Source of the DNA: Sphingobacteriales bacterium
GTDB lineage: Bacteria > Bacteroidota > Bacteroidia > Sphingobacteriales > Sphingobacteriaceae
DNA length: 52,776 bases
Assembly (NCBI GenBank): GCA_004292865.1
Contig: RDXP01000118.1
Coordinates: 1 to 52,776 of the forward strand
Direction: 5' to 3'
Shown: positions 19,910 through 29,827 of the stretch, one piece after another
Layout of the letters: every line of letters begins with the position of its first letter
Numbering within the stretch: position 1 is the first letter of the stretch
Notes under the pieces: generated by a model
Seen by the model: only the letters and a program-made list of their open reading frames with translations
Database searches by the model: none
Told to the model about the DNA's origin: nothing
Translations under genes and position numbers: made by a program

Positions 19910-20152
19910 TGAAGTTTTTGATGATCAAAATATTTAGATATGTTAATTTAAAGCCTATAAATGTTGCTCATAAAGCATCGTTTTTGTAAAAATAGCTGGG
20001 TATAAAAGCAATAAGCTGAGCGTAAATCTTTGTGCTCTTTGCGGTAAAACCTAAAATTATTTTTACCGCAAAAAATAAAAAGCTAGTTGTAAGTACTACC
20101 AGTAAATAAAGCAGGTTAAAAAGTACCTTTTTATTTACCTCCGAAATTTTAG
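19910..20152 (+). repeat. MITE-like repeat, copy B, with flanking direct repeats
   Basis: Same internal words (agctgggtataaaagcaataagct, gcgtaaatctttgtgctctttgcggta) ending tttacctccgaaattttag; TTAGTTATTTTAT at 19897-19909 and 20149-20161. Confidence 0.75.
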
Positions 20153-22411
20153 TTATTTTATATTTACACGTACACCCCCAAAAGCCCTTATACCTTGGTT
20201 GGGGGCGTAAACATAATTAGTGTCGAAAGTTAAACCGTAGGGGTTATCAATTTGTAGGTTTTGATCAAATGGGTCGTTGCTTCTTGCAATTATAAAAGGG
20301 TTGCCACGGTTAGGTGTCCAGTTTAAAAGGTTTTTTACGCCTCCATAAATTTGTATATTTTTAAAGCCATCGTAGGTTAATTGTATATTTTGGATGCTCC
20401 ACCAGGGCGAAAATGGTTTCCTTGGGTCTGTATTGCCTAAAAGGGGTAAACGCATTGGGCTGTAAATGTTTCCTGTGTAATCTAACCCTAGGTTTAGTTT
20501 TTTTATTTTGTACGATACCGCCCAGGTTCCTGTAAAGTTTTCGGTTAAAATTTGCTGTTGTGTTAAGCCATTTTGGGTTAAAGTATTTTCCATTAATGTA
20601 CCACCTACGATAATTTTTAGGCCATTGTAAAAGGCAATATCGGCGTTTAAACTAAGGCCTTTACTTATGGCGTATCCGTTAAGGTTATCGTAAATAATTT
20701 TGTTAGGGTTGGTTTCGAAATCACCTACAATACGGTTATTAAAATAGGTGTAAAATGCCGAAGCATCTAATCCCAAAAAATTGCCATTGGGGGCGTATAT
20801 TTTTTTTATGTAGTTTAAATTTGCGTTGTACGATTTTTCGGGGTTTAAAGTATTTTTAATTTCTACCACTCTTGCACCTGTTAAGGCAGCGTGGTCTTCG
20901 GTAAATAAATTAACTACCCTAAAACCTGTACCTGCATTTAAGCGTAAAATATTTTTATCGTTAATGGTATATTTATAAGCAAGCCTAGGGGTAAAAATAT
21001 TACCGTGGTAGGTGTTATAATCGTACCTAAAACCCAATAAAAGTTTTTGTTTTTTGTTTAGTGTAATTTCATCTTGTACAAAAACACCTGGCAATATTGT
21101 TTTTTGAGGATTGTTTAAGGGGTTTAAAATGTTGGGGGTTGCGGTTGCTGGTGTATTATCATCGTAAAAGGTATAGCGTAGGGCGGTACCCAATAATAAA
21201 TCGTTTGAGCCTATTTTTTTATCCCAAGTTAATTGGCCAAAAGCAATATTTTGTTGCGCATTGTAAATTACGGTTCCGTAGCGGCTATCTTGCTTATGGT
21301 TGTTGTACGAAAAAGAAAGCATTAATTTTTGTATGGTTGGCAGTTGGTAATTACCCAAAACCTCCCAGCGGTTGGTGTAAATACTTTCGCCATAAATTTG
21401 GTTGCCCCCTCTAAAGCTCCTATTCCATCGCATATCGCCACCCCAGCGGTCTTCGTACATATAGCGGGTTGCTATACTAAACAAACGATTTTTTGTTCTG
21501 TTAAAATTCCATTTTTGAAAAACCGAAACTCGGTTTTGTAGCGTTACATCGGTAAAGTTATCGCGGTTATTATCTACTCGGTTATTAAAATTAAAATAAT
21601 TTATTCCCGTTAATACGGATATTTTTTTGCCTGCATTGGTTTTAAAACCTATATCAGCATTGTACTCTTGCCAGCTTGTGCCAAATAAATCAGCCGAAAA
21701 CAATGGGGCATTGCTTGGTTTTTTAGTAATAATATTTATTAAGCCCCCTACAGCTTCGCTACCATACAGGCTTGATGCTGGGCCTTTTACAATTTCTATA
21801 CGCTCTACCAGCGCATTGGGAATGCCTGATAAACCGTACACCGTAGATAAGCTACTTACAATCGGCATACCATCAATAAGTACCATTGTATATGGCCCTT
21901 CTAAACCGTTTATGTGTATATCGCCAGTATTACAAACCGCACAATTTAACTGTGGCCGTACCCCATTTACATTTTGCAAGGCTTCGTAAATATTGGGTGT
22001 TGGGTTTTTTCTAAAAAAAAGAGGCGTAAAAACCTCAACGGGTACAGGACTTTCTAAACGGCTTACTTCTTTCATCGTTCCTGATACTACTACATCGTTA
22101 AGCTGATTGGCTAAGCTCAAAAGCTGGAAATTAATTATTAGGCTGTCTTTATCTTTTATGCTAATTTTTTTTTCGATTGTACGATAGCCCACACTGCTTA
22201 TGTTTATTTTGTATGTGCCAACTGGTATATTTTTAAGATTATAATTGCCCAAACTATCCGTTATTACCGCAAATGTAGTGCCTTGCAAAGCAATACTTGC
22301 AAAATCGAATGCGTTATTTGGCGCACTTACTTTACCTGTTATAGTAGCTGATTGCGCTTTTGCAAATTGTATGCAAATTAAAAATATGGCAAGGCTAAAT
22401 ATATTTTTCAT
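20153..22411 (-). CDS. TonB-dependent outer membrane receptor with carboxypeptidase-like N-domain
   Basis: ITGKVSAPNN...GTYKINISSVGYRTIEK; plug NGLEGPYTMVLIDGMPIVSSLSTVYGLSGIPNALVERIEIVKGPASSLYGSEAVGGLINIIT. Confidence 0.93.
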   Translation of the reverse strand: MKNIFSLAIFLICIQFAKAQSATITGKVSAPNNAFDFASIALQGTTFAVITDSLGNYNLKNIPVGTYKINISSVGYRTIEKKISIKDKDSLIINFQLLSLANQLNDVVVSGTMKEVSRLESPVPVEVFTPLFFRKNPTPNIYEALQNVNGVRPQLNCAVCNTGDIHINGLEGPYTMVLIDGMPIVSSLSTVYGLSGIPNALVERIEIVKGPASSLYGSEAVGGLINIITKKPSNAPLFSADLFGTSWQEYNADIGFKTNAGKKISVLTGINYFNFNNRVDNNRDNFTDVTLQNRVSVFQKWNFNRTKNRLFSIATRYMYEDRWGGDMRWNRSFRGGNQIYGESIYTNRWEVLGNYQLPTIQKLMLSFSYNNHKQDSRYGTVIYNAQQNIAFGQLTWDKKIGSNDLLLGTALRYTFYDDNTPATATPNILNPLNNPQKTILPGVFVQDEITLNKKQKLLLGFRYDYNTYHGNIFTPRLAYKYTINDKNILRLNAGTGFRVVNLFTEDHAALTGARVVEIKNTLNPEKSYNANLNYIKKIYAPNGNFLGLDASAFYTYFNNRIVGDFETNPNKIIYDNLNGYAISKGLSLNADIAFYNGLKIIVGGTLMENTLTQNGLTQQQILTENFTGTWAVSYKIKKLNLGLDYTGNIYSPMRLPLLGNTDPRKPFSPWWSIQNIQLTYDGFKNIQIYGGVKNLLNWTPNRGNPFIIARSNDPFDQNLQIDNPYGLTFDTNYVYAPNQGIRAFGGVRVNIK

Positions 22412-22451
22412 TTAATTGCTTTTTATTTATTTCGATAACAAAAATAATAAA

Positions 22452-22467
22452 TTTAGACTAATCTAAA
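22452..22467. promoter_or_regulatory. DtxR/MntR-like operator TTTAGACTAATCTAAA
   Basis: 14/16 identical to TTTAGGCTAACCTAAA upstream of the mntR-like gene (32393-32408). Confidence 0.6.
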
Positions 22468-22516
22468 AATAAAATTTTGTATATTTTTGCAATCCTATTA
22501 TCATCAACTAAAAAAA

Positions 22517-22774
22517 TATTTAAAATTATTACCTAAACTTGGTTTTGAAAACGATATAGAGCAAATAAGTACCCATGAACTTGCTTTGCACCTAGCCATA
22601 AAACCCGCCGCTAAACGATATGCTTAAAGGTTAAAAGAAAAAAACCTAGTTAAATATGAAAAATACGGCAAAATATCAAACGTAAGACAAAAGCTTACCG
22701 AAAACATTTATGTTGTGGGTACTAATTGGGCACTTAAAAAAATTGTCCTAAATATTGTTTGTGAATTAAAGTAA
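22517..22774 (+). pseudogene. Decayed DtxR/MntR-family regulator remnant
   Basis: Frame reads YLKLLPKLGFENDIEQISTHELALHLAIKPAAKRYA*RLKEKNLVKYEKYGKISNVRQKLTENIYVV; aligns with NYLKAIFHL...VSTNAIAEALQTKAASVTDMLKKLADKNLINYVKYQGVTLT of the intact regulator at 31699-32379; in-frame TAA at 22625. Confidence 0.7.
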
Positions 22775-22891
22775 ACCTTGTAAAAAATAAAAAACCTTTT
22801 TGGCGGTTATTAGCGGTGCTACATTTTTAAATTTTTTAACTAATATTCGTATGTTACGTTTTTTGATTTTGAATTAATTTCCCCGCCTTTT

Positions 22892-23461
22892 TTAAAAACA
22901 GAAAACCTTATTAGGTGTAATACAATAACTTAAAGGTACATCAAAAGCATCCACATTATCAATACTATTTACAGGGGCAAAAAACGAAAGGCCGATTTTT
23001 ACTACATCGCTTCGGCAAGAAGCCAAAAACCTATCATACACACCCTTGCCATAGCCTACCCTATACCCCAAAATATCGAACGCCAAAAGTGGCACAAATA
23101 CGGCATCAATTACTGATGGCAATACCACATTACCACACACAGGTTCGGGAATGTGGTATTTGTTTTTCTCCAGCACAGTTTGTTGGCTATATTGTAGGTG
23201 TTGCACAGTTAAATCTATAAAATTTGTTTTAGGTATAGCAATTATAACTTGAGGGAAGTATCTTTTAAAAAACGAAAGTACCTCGTAAGTATTTACTTCG
23301 TTAAGGGTTTCGATAGGTAAAAACAAACTGATACATTTAATAGCACTCCAGTTAAGGTTTTTTAACTGGTTTATTATAGCATTGTTAAAATCCCGAACCT
23401 GTTGTTCGGGTATTTGTTTTCGTTTATTTAAGTATAAAGTACGTAATTCGTGTTTAAGCAA
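22892..23461 (-). CDS. 5-formyltetrahydrofolate cyclo-ligase
   Basis: LRTLYLNKRKQI N-term, VFVPLLAFDILGYRVGYGKGVYDRFLA. Confidence 0.93.
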   Translation of the reverse strand: MLKHELRTLYLNKRKQIPEQQVRDFNNAIINQLKNLNWSAIKCISLFLPIETLNEVNTYEVLSFFKRYFPQVIIAIPKTNFIDLTVQHLQYSQQTVLEKNKYHIPEPVCGNVVLPSVIDAVFVPLLAFDILGYRVGYGKGVYDRFLASCRSDVVKIGLSFFAPVNSIDNVDAFDVPLSYCITPNKVFCF

Positions 23462-23542
23462 TGTATTGGATGTTGTTGGTACTAATTTTTTTTGAGCTAT
23501 AATTTGGGCTAATTTTTACATTAAATAATATAATATATTCAA

Positions 23543-23795
23543 CTAAAGTTTCGGAAGGAAGTAAATAATGAGGTGTTCTTTATCCTTTTTTTTACTGATG
23601 ATGCTTACAACCAGCTTTGTGTTATTTGCGCTTTTCCTTTGCAAACTTTGCGGTAAAAATATACCGTAAAAAACACAAAGATTTACGCAAAGCCTATAAA
23701 TTTATACCCAGCTTGTTTTTATAATTACGCTGCACTATAAGTATATTTATAAGCTTTAAATTAACACATCTAAATGATTTAATGCTCCGAAAGTT
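23543..23795 (-). repeat. MITE-like repeat, copy C (reverse orientation)
   Basis: ctaaagtttcggaaggaagtaaataatgaggtg ... tttgcggtaaaaatataccgtaaa ... gctccgaaagttt. Confidence 0.75.
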
Positions 23796-23859
23796 TAGTA
23801 TCTAATAAAAAAACAAGAACATAAATTTTACCTAAACTGCCCGCCTCCCGTTGCCAATG

Positions 23860-24420
23860 TTACTTCACCCGTTCTACATAAGCTCCCGTAGCAGTATCAA
23901 TTTTAACCCTATCGCCTTGGTTTACAAACATGGGTACTTTAATTTCGATGCCCGTTTCGGTGGTAGCATATTTTAAGGCATTGGTAGATGTATCGCCTTT
24001 TACAGCGGGCTCGGTATAAGTAATTTCCAGCTCTACAAAATGCGGTGCCTGTGCCATAATAGGTTCTTCACTTTCAAAAGCAATAATCACATTCATCCCT
24101 TCTTTTATAAAACGAGCTGTGTTACCAAACAGGGTTTTAGCAATGTTATGCTGCTCGAAACTTACATTATCCATCACCACAAAATAATCGCCATCTTCGT
24201 ATAAATATTGGTAATCGTTGGTTTCAACCCTGCATATTTCTACCTCTTCGTCGGTACGCATACGCAGTTCAACTATTTTACCTGTTTTTATATTGCGCAT
24301 TTTACCTGTATAAAATGCCCCCCCCTTACCTGGGGTGCGGTGTATAAGTTCCTCAACCGATACCAATTCGCCATTATGCCTTAATATATTTCCTGTTTTA
24401 ATTTCTGATGCTTTTGCCAT
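23860..24420 (-). CDS. efp: Elongation factor P
   Basis: HRTPGKGGAFYTGKMRNIKTGKIVE...GDTSTNALKYATTETGIEIKVPMFVNQGDRVKIDTATGAYVERVK. Confidence 0.97.
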   Translation of the reverse strand: MAKASEIKTGNILRHNGELVSVEELIHRTPGKGGAFYTGKMRNIKTGKIVELRMRTDEEVEICRVETNDYQYLYEDGDYFVVMDNVSFEQHNIAKTLFGNTARFIKEGMNVIIAFESEEPIMAQAPHFVELEITYTEPAVKGDTSTNALKYATTETGIEIKVPMFVNQGDRVKIDTATGAYVERVK

Positions 24421-24587
24421 AATTATACTTTTTTTAATAGGGCGTAAATATATTAATATTTAGATTTTTGTGGGCATAACAACGTTTACAATTTTTAAAA
24501 AGGAATTTAACCGCTAATACAAGGCAATTTTTATCAACCATAAAAACAGCTATATTTGTGCTAAATACGCATCAAATACCATACCTA

Positions 24588-25292
24588 ATGCACCTATTTT
24601 ATACCCCCGATATAAGCGGTAACACGTACCAACTTAGCGAAGACGAAAGCAAGCATTGTATAAAAGTATTGCGCTTAAAAATTAATGATGAAGTAAACTT
24701 GGTGGATGGACAGGGTGGTTTATACCTCGCCAAAATTGCCGACAGCCACCCCAAACGAACTATTTTACATATTATTAACCACCAAAAACAATATGGCAAG
24801 CGTAACCATTACCTACATATTGCCCTTGCTCCTACAAAAAATATCGAACGCCTAGAATGGTTTTTAGAAAAAGCTACCGAAATAGGTATTGATGAAATAA
24901 GCCCAATAATTTGCGAACACTCCGAACGTAAAGAAATAAAAACCGAACGGGCCATAAAAATAATAACATCGGCTGTAAAGCAATCGTTAAAAGCCTACCA
25001 TCCTAAATTAAACGAGGCAAGCACTTTCCATAATTTTTTAAATAACGCTTCCGCGGATGCTAAATACATAGCCCATTGCCACGATTTTGAGAAACAAGCT
25101 ATCCAAAGTAATTTTATCACACACCAAAAATATTTAATTTTAATAGGGCCCGAAGGCGATTTTTCGCCCACCGAAATTAGCGCAGCGCAACAAAGCGGTT
25201 ATAAATCCATTACGCTAGGTAACGCCCGCTTACGCACCGAAACGGCGGCATTGGCGGCCTGTTTCGAGGTAAATTATTTAAACCGATTGTAA
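24588..25292 (+). CDS. rsmE: 16S rRNA (uracil1498-N3)-methyltransferase
   Basis: SEDESKHCIKVLRLK, LIGPEGDFSPTEISAAQQSGYKSITLGNARLRTETAALAA. Confidence 0.94.
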   Translation: MHLFYTPDISGNTYQLSEDESKHCIKVLRLKINDEVNLVDGQGGLYLAKIADSHPKRTILHIINHQKQYGKRNHYLHIALAPTKNIERLEWFLEKATEIGIDEISPIICEHSERKEIKTERAIKIITSAVKQSLKAYHPKLNEASTFHNFLNNASADAKYIAHCHDFEKQAIQSNFITHQKYLILIGPEGDFSPTEISAAQQSGYKSITLGNARLRTETAALAACFEVNYLNRL

Positions 25293-25293
25293 T

Positions 25294-25980
25294 ATGAAAC
25301 TAAAAAAAACGATTGCTTTTTTATACATCCCTATTTTATTTTTGGGCTTTATTATTTTAGGTATAAATTTATTGTATGCACAGCCAAGCTATAAAATGGC
25401 CAAGTTAAAATACAGTGGCGGAGGCGATTGGTACGCTAACCGTACCGCACTGCCTAACCTTATTGGCTTTTGCAACCAAAATATAAAAACCAATTTCGAC
25501 CCTAGCGAAGCCATTGTAGAAGCCAGCAGTGCCGATATTTTTAACTACCCTTACGTGTATTTAACAGGCCATGGCAACATAACATTTAACCCGCAAGAAA
25601 GCCAAAACATACGCAATTATTTAATGGGTGGCGGCTTTTTGCATATTGATGATAATTATGGTTTAGATAAATTTATACGCCCGCAGATGAAAAAAGTTTT
25701 TCCCGAATTGGATTTTGTGGAACTGCCCCCCACCCATGCCATTTATAACCAAACTTATACATTTACACAAGGCCTACCCAAAATACACGAACACAATGGC
25801 AAACGGCCACAAGGCTTTGCCCTGATTTACAAAGGCAAAATTATATGTTTTTATAGCTATGAATGCGATTTGGGAAATGGCTGGGAAGATTACGGCACCT
25901 ACCCCGATGACACCCAACAGAGCCGGCAAAAAGCCTTAAAAATGGGTGCAAACTTGGTGGAGTATGCGTTTAAGCAATAA
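25294..25980 (+). CDS. DUF4159 domain-containing protein
   Basis: YSGGGDWYANRTALPNL, YVYLTGHGNITFNPQESQNIRNYLMGGGFLHIDDNYGLD. Confidence 0.85.
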   Translation: MKLKKTIAFLYIPILFLGFIILGINLLYAQPSYKMAKLKYSGGGDWYANRTALPNLIGFCNQNIKTNFDPSEAIVEASSADIFNYPYVYLTGHGNITFNPQESQNIRNYLMGGGFLHIDDNYGLDKFIRPQMKKVFPELDFVELPPTHAIYNQTYTFTQGLPKIHEHNGKRPQGFALIYKGKIICFYSYECDLGNGWEDYGTYPDDTQQSRQKALKMGANLVEYAFKQ

Positions 25981-26024
25981 GCCCTAATGCAAAAAATGGT
26001 TAAAAATAATTTTTTCCAGCAATT

Positions 26025-26828
26025 TTATTTAACAATTACACTATCAACACTAATGGCTGTGGAACTAAAATAACCTAATGCGCCATTGCTAAAATTAGAG
26101 TCGGGGTCGGCGGGGGATGTAGGTGGGCCACCAGCACCGTTAATTTGTGCTATGGCAAATAAGTAGCGGTAAACATTTACATCAATACCCAAAAGCTCTA
26201 CTTTAACTTTATCGCCTGTTTTTAAATCAGGCTCTTGGTTAAATAAGGTGTTTTCTACTCTTTTGCCGTCATTAAATCTATCAAATTCTACAAAAGAATC
26301 GTTTCGTTTTATTTTGTTTACGTAAAAACGGTTGTTATAATAATTGGGTACACCTGGTTCATCGTTGTACACTACTTGTATAAATTTATTTGTTTTACCA
26401 AAAATGACTATGCTGGTTTGCTTTAGCGAGTCTATTTTAACTGGGCTGGGCATTTGCGATATGGCAGTGTAGGTTTGGTTATTTACCGTAACGGTGAGGG
26501 TATATTTTATACCCGCAATTCCTTTTACAGCTTTATTGGTGGCATAAAAGCCTGGTGCTATTTCTACAAAAGAAAGGGCTAAGCCATTATCGGATTTTAA
26601 TGATACTTGGGCATTGCTTACGGGTGTCATTTTATTATCGGACTTAAAACTTACCGTTTGGCCAATATTTACCGTTTGTATTTGCAGGCTATCGGTAAAA
26701 TTAGCTTCAATAACTAGCTTTGGTTCGGTATTTTTTAAATCAAGTTCAATCACTTTTTCGCAAGCTACAAACGAAATCGCCGAAAGGCAAAGTATAATAA
26801 TAGGGTATATTTTTGAGGTAATTTTCAT
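26025..26828 (-). CDS. DUF4249 family lipoprotein
   Basis: Lipobox ISFVACEKVIELDL; adjacent to a TonB receptor as is usual for this family. Confidence 0.82.
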   Translation of the reverse strand: MKITSKIYPIIILCLSAISFVACEKVIELDLKNTEPKLVIEANFTDSLQIQTVNIGQTVSFKSDNKMTPVSNAQVSLKSDNGLALSFVEIAPGFYATNKAVKGIAGIKYTLTVTVNNQTYTAISQMPSPVKIDSLKQTSIVIFGKTNKFIQVVYNDEPGVPNYYNNRFYVNKIKRNDSFVEFDRFNDGKRVENTLFNQEPDLKTGDKVKVELLGIDVNVYRYLFAIAQINGAGGPPTSPADPDSNFSNGALGYFSSTAISVDSVIVK

Positions 26829-26831
26829 GAT

Positions 26832-29174
26832 TTAAAATTTAAAATTCCAGGTTACTGATGGGATAATACCAAATAATGTGGTGCGTACAGCTTGGGTTTG
26901 GGCTTTGTTATCGGGATTGTCTCTAAAATTAATTGCAAACGGATTTTGGCGGTTATAAACATTGTAGATGCTAAAGTTCCAGCTCGATTTTAGTTTTCTG
27001 TTGGGTTTACCATCTAGTGTTGCCGAAAAATCTAAACGGTGATAATCGGGTACACGGTTGGCATTACGGTCGCCGTAGTAAAACACGGTTTGGCCATCAA
27101 TAACATATTTACCTGCGGGGAAAGTAACGGCATTACCTGTGCTATATACAAAGGTTGATGAAAGTGTCCAGCGTTTATTTACTTTATAAATACCTACTAC
27201 TGATATATCGTGTGTGCGGTCCTGCCTAGCTACAAACCAGTTTCCACGGTTAATTTGGTCGAACTGTCGTTCGGTTTTTGATAATGTATAGCCTATCCAA
27301 CCGTTAAAATCGCCATATTTTTTCTTCACAAAAAGTTCTAAGCCATAAGCTCGGCCTTTGCCATAAATTAAATCGGCTTCTACGTTTGCGTTTCCACGTA
27401 AATCGGTACCGTTACGGTATTCGATTTGGTTTTGCATGGTTTTGTAATATACTTCGGCCGAAAACTCGTACACATCGTTTTTAAAATTATTAAAATATCC
27501 TAGGGCTACTTGGTCGGCAATTTCGGGCTTGGTATTATTGCTGTTCATAATGTACAAGTCGGTGGGCGATGTTGCCGTAGAGTTTGACATTAGGTGCAGG
27601 TTTTGTGTATTACGGGTGTACGATGTTTTGATAGATTTGGTTTCATCAATTAAAAAGCTTGAGGATAAGCGTGGCTCGAGGTTGATGTATGTTTTAACCA
27701 CCTCGTTACTGGCGTAGTTTTTTTCGGCAGTTACTTTACCATTTACATCATAAGTTTTAAATATGCCACCACCCATTAAAGAAAAAGTAGATAAACGGGT
27801 GCCAAAAACTATATTTATATTATCGGTAACTTTATACTCGTCCGATACGTAAGCGGCTACTTCGTACCCTTTGCGGTTTTGTATGGTTAATGGGTTTATG
27901 CTAAGCGATGTAGTGGTTAGCTTACCTGGTGCAATGGTATGTTGTATGGCATCTATACCAAACTTTAATTCGTGTTGGTTATTTAAAGCGTATTGAAAAT
28001 CTTGCTTGATATTAAAATCACGAATGCTGGAGTTAACTCTAAATTCGTTACCGCTTAATAGGTTTTCGATGGTATAATCGTAATTGCTATAAATAAGCGA
28101 TGTATTGCTAAATAAACGGTTGCTAAATAAGTGATTCCAGCGTAAAGTGGCCGTTGCATTTCCCCAGCCGAAGCCAAAAGTTTTAGCCAGCCCCAGTTTA
28201 TCTCTACCAAAATATCCCGAAAGGTAAACCACGTTTTTATCATCAATTTTATAATTGGCTTTGGCATTCAAATCATAAAAATAAAGGGTATTATTTTTTA
28301 TCGACGAATCGGGCGATAGTGCCAAAAAAGCATCAGCATACGTTCTTCGACCACTAATTATAAACGAGCTTTTATCTTTTTTAAACGGCCCTTCTACTTT
28401 TAAGCGTGATGATATTAAACCAAGCCCACCTTCTACGGTGTACTTTTTTTTGTTACCATCGTTCATCTTAATATCTAATACCGATGATAAACGGCCACCA
28501 TACTGTGCAGGCATACCGCCTTTATACACGGTAACATCTTTAATAGCATCGGAGTTAAAGGTGGAGAAAAAGCCTAGTAAATGCGATGCGTTATATACAG
28601 GTGCTTCATCAAGCAGTATAAGGTTTTGGTCGGTTGCGCCTCCCCTAACATAAAAACCGCTATTGCCTTCGCCAGCCGATTTTATACCTGGTAGTAATTG
28701 TAAAGTTTTTAAAATATCACGTTCGCCAAATAAAACGGGTACGTTTTGTATGTCTTTTACGTTCAGTTTCTCAACCCCCATTTGGGCATTGCTTACGTTA
28801 TTATTGCGTTTAACCTCGCTAACTATTACTTCGGCTAACTCGTTAGAAACAAGTAAATCAATATCTAATTTTACATTATCATTTACCTCAATTTGTTTTA
28901 CCAAACTTTGGTAACCTACATACGAAATCTCTATTTTGTAGGCTCCTTCGGGTAAATTTAACGAGTAAAAGCCGTAAGCATTGGTGGCCGTGGCCGTTTG
29001 CTTGGTACCGCTTACTTTTACCGATGCGCCAATAAGGGTTTCGCCCGTAGTTACATCTTTTATGGTGCCATTTAGCGTGTGGTTTTTTTGTGCAAAAACA
29101 GTTGTTGTAATTGTAAAGAAACAAATTAAAGCGGTAATTATGTTTCGATGTAAAAGGTGGGGTTTGATAGCCAA
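26832..29174 (-). CDS. TonB-dependent receptor with carboxypeptidase-like domain
   Basis: LNGTIKDVTTGETLIGASVKV...; plug GFYVRGGATDQNLILLDEAPVYNASHLLGFFSTFNSDAIKDVTVYKGGMPAQYGGRLSSVLDI. Confidence 0.93.
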   Translation of the reverse strand: MAIKPHLLHRNIITALICFFTITTTVFAQKNHTLNGTIKDVTTGETLIGASVKVSGTKQTATATNAYGFYSLNLPEGAYKIEISYVGYQSLVKQIEVNDNVKLDIDLLVSNELAEVIVSEVKRNNNVSNAQMGVEKLNVKDIQNVPVLFGERDILKTLQLLPGIKSAGEGNSGFYVRGGATDQNLILLDEAPVYNASHLLGFFSTFNSDAIKDVTVYKGGMPAQYGGRLSSVLDIKMNDGNKKKYTVEGGLGLISSRLKVEGPFKKDKSSFIISGRRTYADAFLALSPDSSIKNNTLYFYDLNAKANYKIDDKNVVYLSGYFGRDKLGLAKTFGFGWGNATATLRWNHLFSNRLFSNTSLIYSNYDYTIENLLSGNEFRVNSSIRDFNIKQDFQYALNNQHELKFGIDAIQHTIAPGKLTTTSLSINPLTIQNRKGYEVAAYVSDEYKVTDNINIVFGTRLSTFSLMGGGIFKTYDVNGKVTAEKNYASNEVVKTYINLEPRLSSSFLIDETKSIKTSYTRNTQNLHLMSNSTATSPTDLYIMNSNNTKPEIADQVALGYFNNFKNDVYEFSAEVYYKTMQNQIEYRNGTDLRGNANVEADLIYGKGRAYGLELFVKKKYGDFNGWIGYTLSKTERQFDQINRGNWFVARQDRTHDISVVGIYKVNKRWTLSSTFVYSTGNAVTFPAGKYVIDGQTVFYYGDRNANRVPDYHRLDFSATLDGKPNRKLKSSWNFSIYNVYNRQNPFAINFRDNPDNKAQTQAVRTTLFGIIPSVTWNFKF

Positions 29175-29359
29175 AATATTTGTGGTTATTATAATTTACG
29201 TTTTTTAATATCTTTTTAATTTGTGTTGCAAAACTACGGAAACTATTAGCATTTCCAAAGTTTCCATTAAATTTTATTTATTTTATACCCGCAAGGTAGT
29301 ATTGCTTGGGATAAACGAGCAGTTTATTAAAAACGCTACATTAAATTTAATTATTATTT

Positions 29360-29594
29360 GAAGTTTCGGAGGATTAAAATATATTTAGATAGGTTAATTT
29401 AAAGCCTATAAATGTTGTTATAATTGTAATTTTTGTAAAATTAGCTGGGTATAAAAGCAATAGGCTTTGCGTAAATTTTTGCGTTTGCAGTGCCTAAAAT
29501 TATTTTTACCGCAAAGAACGCAAAGCCTGTTGCAAGCACCACCGGTAAATAAATCAGGTTTAAAAAGACCTCTTTTTTACCTCCCAAACTTTAG
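29360..29594 (+). repeat. MITE-like repeat, copy D, with 9-bp flanking direct repeat
   Basis: gaagtttcggaggattaaaatatatttagat ... cctcccaaactttag; TTATTATTT at 29351-29359 and 29595-29603. Confidence 0.8.
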
Positions 29595-29827
29595 TTATTA
29601 TTTTTAGGCAGGTGGGATAGCCTTGGTTTTCAAAATATTTTTATAAAATAATGGGGTTTATGCCATTGTATGTATTTATAAACTTTGTTATAAAAATGGC
29701 ATTAGGTTCGTATTCGGTTATTTATTAGCTCCATAACGCTGGTAAACAATCAGCGCAACTTAGGGTAATAGGTAAAATCTATATATTTTTTAATATATAT
29801 AGCCTTTATACAAAATCTTTTAATAGC

